In this document: positions 5,862 through 8,447 of the stretch, in pieces
Position numbering within the stretch: position 1 is the stretch's first letter
Layout: each line of letters begins with the position of its first letter
Source of the DNA: Chloroflexota bacterium
Lineage (GTDB): Bacteria; Chloroflexota; Dehalococcoidia; SM23-28-2; RBG-16-64-32
DNA length: 8,447 nt
Direction of reading: 5' to 3'
Assembly: GCA_016190405.1 (NCBI GenBank)
Contig: JACPQO010000185.1
Location: forward strand, 1 to 8,447
Program-made: the position numbers and the translations under genes
The notes under the pieces: model-generated
Database searches by the model: none
Told to the model about the DNA's origin: nothing
The model's input: the letters and a program-made list of their open reading frames with translations, nothing else

Positions 5862-6464
5862 CTACGCGCTCCAGTCGAACCCATGGAGTGTGCCGGAATC
5901 CCCCTCCCAGGCGTGCATATCGGGATCGGCGAACCGGCTGCCCTTGCTGCTCGCGAGGTCCATGCTCTCGATCTGGAATCCGGCCTGGGCGGCGGCGCCC
6001 TGCACCTTGGTGGGCCGTCCCGCCGCGTCCTTGATCGGCTGCAGAGTCGCTTGTCCCACCGATCCAACGCGCAGCGAGGGGTTGTCGCCCCACCGGATAT
6101 CGATCTGCGCCGTTTGCGCCGGCAGCCACTTCGATATTACGGCGCCGAACAGTCCCTCCAGGTGGCCGCCCTTCTTGCCGCTGAATATCGCTTCCAGCTC
6201 CCGGCGTTGGTCCGGTTTGGCCTTCTCATCGGTGTACAGACGAGCGGTACCGTTGCCGGCAAAGAAGTTTGCCGGCCACTCGGCGGCAAATACGACCCTG
6301 GAACCGGCAAGATCGACGCCGTCTGAGTTGCCCTCCTGAACGTCGAAGGCGAAGGCGCCGCCGCACCAGCCCTGGTCCGGCTCTCCCTCGGGGCCCAACC
6401 AGCAGGGGCATAACATCTTGCAGCTGCACAGCTCTATGGACCGTCCTTTCACCTGCCATGCCAT
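5862..6464 (-). CDS. DUF1326 domain-containing protein B
   Basis: This 200-aa soluble protein of the DUF1326 family (PF07040) has no signal peptide or membrane segment. Its N-terminus carries the cysteine signature CSCKMLCPC (C13, C15, C19, C21) plus C34 in QGWCGG, a likely metal- or redox-active site (inference). Family stretches follow: FDVQEGNSDGVDLAG (40-54), GNGTARLYTDEKA.PDQRREL (70-90) and EAIFSGKKGGHLEGLFG (91-107). It is paralogous to the gene immediately upstream. An AAGGAGG 6 nt before the ATG (6471-6477) fixes the start, and a small hairpin (6480-6494) lies just ahead of it. It ends 23 nt before the zinc-ribbon/NrtS-like gene. DUF1326 genes often neighbour DUF2182 genes, as here. 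Biochemical function is not known. Confidence 0.92.
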   Translation of the reverse strand: MAWQVKGRSIELCSCKMLCPCWLGPEGEPDQGWCGGAFAFDVQEGNSDGVDLAGSRVVFAAEWPANFFAGNGTARLYTDEKAKPDQRRELEAIFSGKKGGHLEGLFGAVISKWLPAQTAQIDIRWGDNPSLRVGSVGQATLQPIKDAAGRPTKVQGAAAQAGFQIESMDLASSKGSRFADPDMHAWEGDSGTLHGFDWSA

Positions 6465-6479
6465 CGTCTACCTCCTTCT

Positions 6480-6494
6480 GCCGGTGCTACCGGC
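6480..6494 (-). promoter_or_regulatory. Intercistronic hairpin between the two DUF1326 genes
   Basis: GCCGGT (6480-6485) and ACCGGC (6489-6494) form a perfect 6-bp stem with a 3-nt loop. It fills most of the 34-bp gap, between the stop of DUF1326-A and the AAGGAGG of DUF1326-B. It has no U-tract, so it is more likely an mRNA-stability or translation-spacing structure than a terminator. Confidence 0.45.
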
Positions 6495-6498
6495 TGCT

Positions 6499-7125
6499 CT
6501 AGGCCACCAGCCCCTTCTCCGTGTGCTCCACTTCCGCCAGCGAGCTGTGCGTCTTCTGCCAGTCGAACTTCACCGCTCCGCTTGAGTTGAGCGTGCCCGC
6601 GTACGCCACCTCCATCTCCTTGTACTCCATCCCCCCGGGCATCCGCACCACCACTCGCTGCTCCTCGCCGGTGGGTGGTACCACCAGCGGCTCCGACGTC
6701 GTCTCCAGAAAGCCCGGAATTGACAGCCTCGCCCGCCGCTTGGCCTTGTCGAACTCGAAGTGGATGGGCACGAAATGCGGACCGTGGATGTTCGTCACCA
6801 CCTGCGCCACCACCTCAAACCAGGCGTTGCCCGCCTGCCCGGTGAGGATCTGGATCAGGGCGTTCCGCTGAGTCTCATTCGCCTGCTCATCGATGAACGC
6901 CTCCATCGTCCCGTTTCCCTCGTGCATAGCGCCGGGGAAGTGCACGGCTCCCGCCCACTTCAGCCCGCTCAGGTCCACCCCGTCGAAGTGCCCCTCCTGG
7001 ATGTTCATCCCGAAGACGGCCTCGCAGAAGTCGTGGGGCGCCGGGACGCCCATCGTATCGCAGGGGCACGTGGCCAGGCAGTTGCAGTTCTTGAGGTACT
7101 GGCCCCTCATCTTCCAGCTTGGCAT
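6499..7125 (-). CDS. DUF1326 domain-containing protein A
   Basis: This 208-aa DUF1326 protein (PF07040) is the first gene of the minus-strand block. It has the same cysteine pattern as its paralogue, CNCLATCPC (C14, C16, C20, C22) with C34 in HDFCEAVFG, and the shared NIQEGHFDGVDLSG (41-54) and GNGTMEAFIDEQA..TQRNAL (70-90) segments. It lacks the WLGPEG insert after the second CxC and has a different C-terminal half (VPPTGEEQRVVVRMPGG, 149-165). There is no signal peptide. A strong AAGGAGG at 7133-7139 is positioned 7 nt before the ATG, in the loop of a 6-bp hairpin. A promoter lies at 7297-7324. The conserved cysteines suggest metal or thiol chemistry, but no activity is known for the family. 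Confidence 0.92.
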   Translation of the reverse strand: MPSWKMRGQYLKNCNCLATCPCDTMGVPAPHDFCEAVFGMNIQEGHFDGVDLSGLKWAGAVHFPGAMHEGNGTMEAFIDEQANETQRNALIQILTGQAGNAWFEVVAQVVTNIHGPHFVPIHFEFDKAKRRARLSIPGFLETTSEPLVVPPTGEEQRVVVRMPGGMEYKEMEVAYAGTLNSSGAVKFDWQKTHSSLAEVEHTEKGLVA

Positions 7126-7126
7126 A

Positions 7127-7145
7127 TCTCGACCTCCTTTCGAGA
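7127..7145 (-). promoter_or_regulatory. Hairpin presenting the Shine-Dalgarno sequence in its loop
   Basis: On the minus strand UCUCGA and UCGAGA form a perfect 6-bp stem around the 7-nt loop AAGGAGG, exactly the Shine-Dalgarno sequence of DUF1326-A. The stem ends one base before the AUG. Such a structure could modulate ribosome access. Confidence 0.55.
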
Positions 7146-7187
7146 AATGAAAAGCAGCTAGCCGCGACTGTAATCGCAGCTAGCCGC
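7144..7187 (-). terminator. Attenuator-like hairpin with U-rich tail in the leader
   Basis: Two copies of a 12-nt word (GCGGCTAGCTGC on the minus strand; 7176-7187 and 7154-7165) are each nearly self-complementary, so in RNA they pair with each other over 12 bp including two G-U wobbles. The 10-nt spacer adds a GA/UC pair, giving a 14-bp stem and a UUACAG loop. UUUUCAUUU follows directly. On the plus strand the wobbles become A-C mismatches, which points to a minus-strand RNA. The same sequence is a 12-bp direct repeat with a 22-bp period, so a DNA operator is an alternative reading. Confidence 0.5.
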
Positions 7188-7296
7188 CAAACCTAACCGC
7201 TATCGCACGGAGGGCGTACCGCTCCTCCACTGGTGGCCCGACCCAATCTAGGCGGCGTGGCGCCGCGAGGAACTGACGGGACTGTGATTAAACTCT

Positions 7297-7324
7297 ATTA
7301 TCGCCGCCGCCGCGCGCATGTCAA
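7297..7324 (-). promoter_or_regulatory. Sigma-70-type promoter for the minus-strand block
   Basis: Minus-strand TTGACA (7319-7324, perfect -35) is followed after 16 bp by GATAAT (7297-7302, 5/6 match to the -10). The expected start is near 7290. This is the best promoter match in the window and lies in the only sizeable gap between divergent genes (7126-7437). On the plus strand TATTAT (7296-7301) overlaps it and could serve the 61-aa gene, but has only a poor -35. Confidence 0.65.
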
Positions 7325-7437
7325 GAAAACACTAGTCTTCACAAAACGCCTTTCCGCCCTGCGCTCCTCCCCGTGTAACGCTTCCCCCCGCCCGCTCGTC
7401 TCAATTGCTGGAACGAACTCCACTTACGGAGGCATCG

Positions 7438-7623
7438 ATGCTCTACTACTGGTGGCTCTACGCCGTTGTGACCCCCCTGGTCGCCCTAGACATCCTGTAC
7501 CGCTCCTCGCCCTTCTACTGGACCGTCTGGCCCGTTGGCCTGGAGTACCTGGCCGGCGGCCGCTACGAGCTGGGCCCCACCGTCGCCCTGGCCCCCGCCG
7601 TACCTTCGGCGCCCCTGAACTGA
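7438..7623 (+). CDS. Small membrane protein, 61 aa, unknown function
   Basis: ATG 7438 is preceded by GGAGG with a 6-nt spacer, which favours it over the in-frame ATG at 7405 that has no ribosome-binding site. The 61-residue product has an aromatic-rich hydrophobic N-terminal segment (LYYWWLYAVVTPLVALDILY, 2-21), consistent with one membrane helix. A second amphipathic stretch follows (FYWTVWPVGLEYLAGG) and the tail is Ala/Pro-rich. I do not recognise a family. It is divergent from the DUF1326 block and 95 bp upstream of the endonuclease V start. Coding potential is supported by the ribosome-binding site and a G/C-rich third position, but the size leaves doubt. Confidence 0.6.
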   Translation: MLYYWWLYAVVTPLVALDILYRSSPFYWTVWPVGLEYLAGGRYELGPTVALAPAVPSAPLN

Positions 7624-7659
7624 CGGCGCGGGGCGAGCGCCCGCTGCCCTCCAGCTTCT

Positions 7660-7704
7660 AACCTCTAACCCTCCCTTGACCCCTTGACCCCTGACCCTTG
7701 ACCC
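7660..7704. repeat. TAACC/TGACC short-period repeats upstream of the endonuclease V gene
   Basis: AACC occurs at 7660 and 7667, then GACC at 7678, 7686, 7693 and 7700, giving a 7-8 bp rhythm of CTAACCT and CTTGACC-like words. The array ends about 15 bp before the GTG start of endonuclease V and occupies most of the gap after the 61-aa gene. No function can be read; it offers a spurious in-frame TTG at 7698. Confidence 0.7.
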
Positions 7705-7718
7705 TCAATACTCTCCCC

Positions 7719-8426
7719 GTGAAGCTGCGACGCCTCCACCCCTGGCGCGTCACCTCGGCCCAGGCACGGGCCATCCAGGCCCGCCTGGTGCCTCGCGTCA
7801 TCGCCCGCGGCGGGCCGCAGGAGGTCCGTTACGTCGCCGCTGCCGACATCGCCTTCCTCGACCGCCCCTTCGGGAGGCAGCCCGCTCTGGCCCGCGCCGC
7901 CGCCGTGCTCCTCTCCTACCCCGAACTGGAGCCCGTCGAGCAGCACGTCGTCGAGGCGCCCGTCGCCTTCCCCTACGTCCCCGGCCTCCTGGCCTTCCGC
8001 GAGGTCCCCGTCCTGGCCCGCGCCTTCCGCAAGCTGGAGCGCGCGCCGGACCTGCTCCTGGTCGATGGCCACGGCCTCGCCCATCCCCGGCGCTTCGGCA
8101 TCGCCTGCCACCTGGGGCTGCTCCTCGATGTCCCGACCATCGGCGTGGCCAAGTCGCGGCTCATCGGCGCGGCCGCTGAGCTGCCGACCCAGGCGGGCGC
8201 CCTGGCCGAGCTCACCGACGGCCCAGACCTCATCGGCCTCGTCCTGCGCACCCGCGACGCCGTCTCGCCTGTGTACGTCTCCGTGGGCCACCGCGTTGGC
8301 CTGCGGCAGGCCGCCGAGTGGGTGCTGCGCCTCTGCCGCGGCTACCGCCTGCCGGAGCCCATCCGCCTGGCAGACGCGCTGTCGAAGGGCCGGCCTATAC
8401 CCGCAGCGCGCGGGCTGACCCCTTGA
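7719..8426 (+). CDS. nfi: Endonuclease V (deoxyinosine 3' endonuclease)
   Basis: This 235-aa protein cleaves DNA at the second phosphodiester bond 3' of deoxyinosine and related deaminated bases, starting alternative excision repair. All family landmarks are present. D43 in AADIAF, E95 in FREVP and D116 in LLVDGHG are the metal-binding acids. PYVP (85-88) is the strand-separating wedge; HPRRFGIACHLG (122-133) and IGVAKSRL (141-148), with the lysine K145, follow. YVSVGHRVGL and GYRLPEPIRLAD (208-219) complete the C-terminal part. GTG 7719 is chosen; the frame is also open from TTG 7698, but those codons are repeat sequence. No strong Shine-Dalgarno sequence precedes either. The stop TGA at 8424-8426 lies in the downstream TGACCC repeat, which also encodes the last residues LTP. 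Confidence 0.95.
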   Translation: MKLRRLHPWRVTSAQARAIQARLVPRVIARGGPQEVRYVAAADIAFLDRPFGRQPALARAAAVLLSYPELEPVEQHVVEAPVAFPYVPGLLAFREVPVLARAFRKLERAPDLLLVDGHGLAHPRRFGIACHLGLLLDVPTIGVAKSRLIGAAAELPTQAGALAELTDGPDLIGLVLRTRDAVSPVYVSVGHRVGLRQAAEWVLRLCRGYRLPEPIRLADALSKGRPIPAARGLTP

Positions 8427-8447
8427 CCCTCTGACCCTCTGACCCTC
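8416..8447. repeat. TGACCCYY tandem repeats at the end of the endonuclease V gene
   Basis: GACC occurs at 8417, 8425, 8433 and 8441, an exact 8-bp period (TGACCCCT, TGACCCTC, TGACCCTC, then cut by the window edge). The second unit contains the TGA stop of endonuclease V. The words resemble those before the gene, in the same orientation. The array continues out of the window. Confidence 0.8.

Larger units (their letters stand above)
7126..7290 (-). ncRNA. Structured 5' leader of the DUF1326-DUF2182 block
   Basis: If transcription starts about 7 nt past the -10 box, the mRNA has a leader of roughly 165 nt. It holds, in order, GCGGCG/CGCCGC (7252-7266, 6 bp, 3-nt loop), GGAGG-A-GCG/CGC-CCTCC (7209-7228, 8 bp with one bulge, 3-nt loop), the long stem at 7154-7187, and the Shine-Dalgarno hairpin at 7127-7145. 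It encodes no ORF with a good ribosome-binding site that I can see. It matches no riboswitch class I recognise. Its role as a cis-regulatory RNA is inference. Confidence 0.4.

Noticed and set aside
5839..6129. Extension of the NrtS-like frame upstream of 5838
   Set aside because: It overlaps DUF1326-B in another frame and has the low-complexity look of a shadow; the zinc ribbon begins only after ATG 5838.
7698..7718. TTG 7698 as start of endonuclease V
   Set aside because: The seven extra codons are TGACCC repeat sequence; GTG 7719 gives the usual N-terminal length, placing the catalytic Asp at residue 43.

Overview
The window is high-G+C DNA (mostly well above 60 %) with tightly packed genes, strong AAGGAGG ribosome-binding sites, several GTG or TTG starts, and short 7-8 bp tandem words at gene borders. 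No rRNA, tRNA, CRISPR array or transposase gene is visible. The protein set (FolD, endonuclease V, a DUF429 nuclease-fold protein, MOSC, DUF1326/DUF2182) and the style fit an uncultured high-G+C bacterium. My guess is Chloroflexota (Dehalococcoidia-like), but this rests on general resemblance and not on a marker gene.

Layout. Positions 1-808 (minus) hold most of a MOSC-domain protein that runs off the left edge. It is divergent from two plus-strand genes: a DUF429 protein (868-1509) and folD (1569-2456). The 59-bp divergent gap carries a symmetric TATCATA/TATGATA box that could serve as the -10 for both directions.

Positions 2481-7125 (minus) form one long co-oriented gene block. Read in its own direction it encodes: DUF1326 protein A, DUF1326 protein B, a zinc-ribbon plus NrtS-like small membrane protein fused in frame to a four-helix-bundle (S23/IVP) protein, the DUF2182 membrane protein, a berberine-bridge-type FAD oxidoreductase, and an ABM-like small protein. 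A good sigma-70-type promoter (perfect TTGACA, GATAAT, 16-bp spacer) lies at 7297-7324. It implies a leader of about 165 nt with four consecutive hairpins. One is a 14-bp stem followed by UUUUCAUUU (attenuator-like). Another presents the Shine-Dalgarno sequence in its loop.

The four-helix-bundle gene looks like an insertion. It is poorer in G+C than its surroundings, is bracketed by heptamer arrays of opposite polarity and by a 13-bp imperfect inverted repeat, is fused to the end of the NrtS-like frame, and abuts the DUF2182 start so closely that this start codon lies inside a repeat unit.

At the right, on the plus strand, are a 61-aa membrane peptide (7438-7623) and an endonuclease V gene (7719-8426). 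The start region and the stop codon of the latter both sit at TGACCC-type tandem repeats.

How the genes may work together: FolD (one-carbon folate metabolism) and endonuclease V (deaminated-base repair) are housekeeping. The minus-strand block is the unusual part. Two paralogous CxCx3CxC cytosolic proteins and a Cys- and Met-rich membrane partner suggest a metal- or redox-handling system, with a FAD oxidase and a small ABM protein downstream. That functional reading is inference; no substrate can be read from the sequence.
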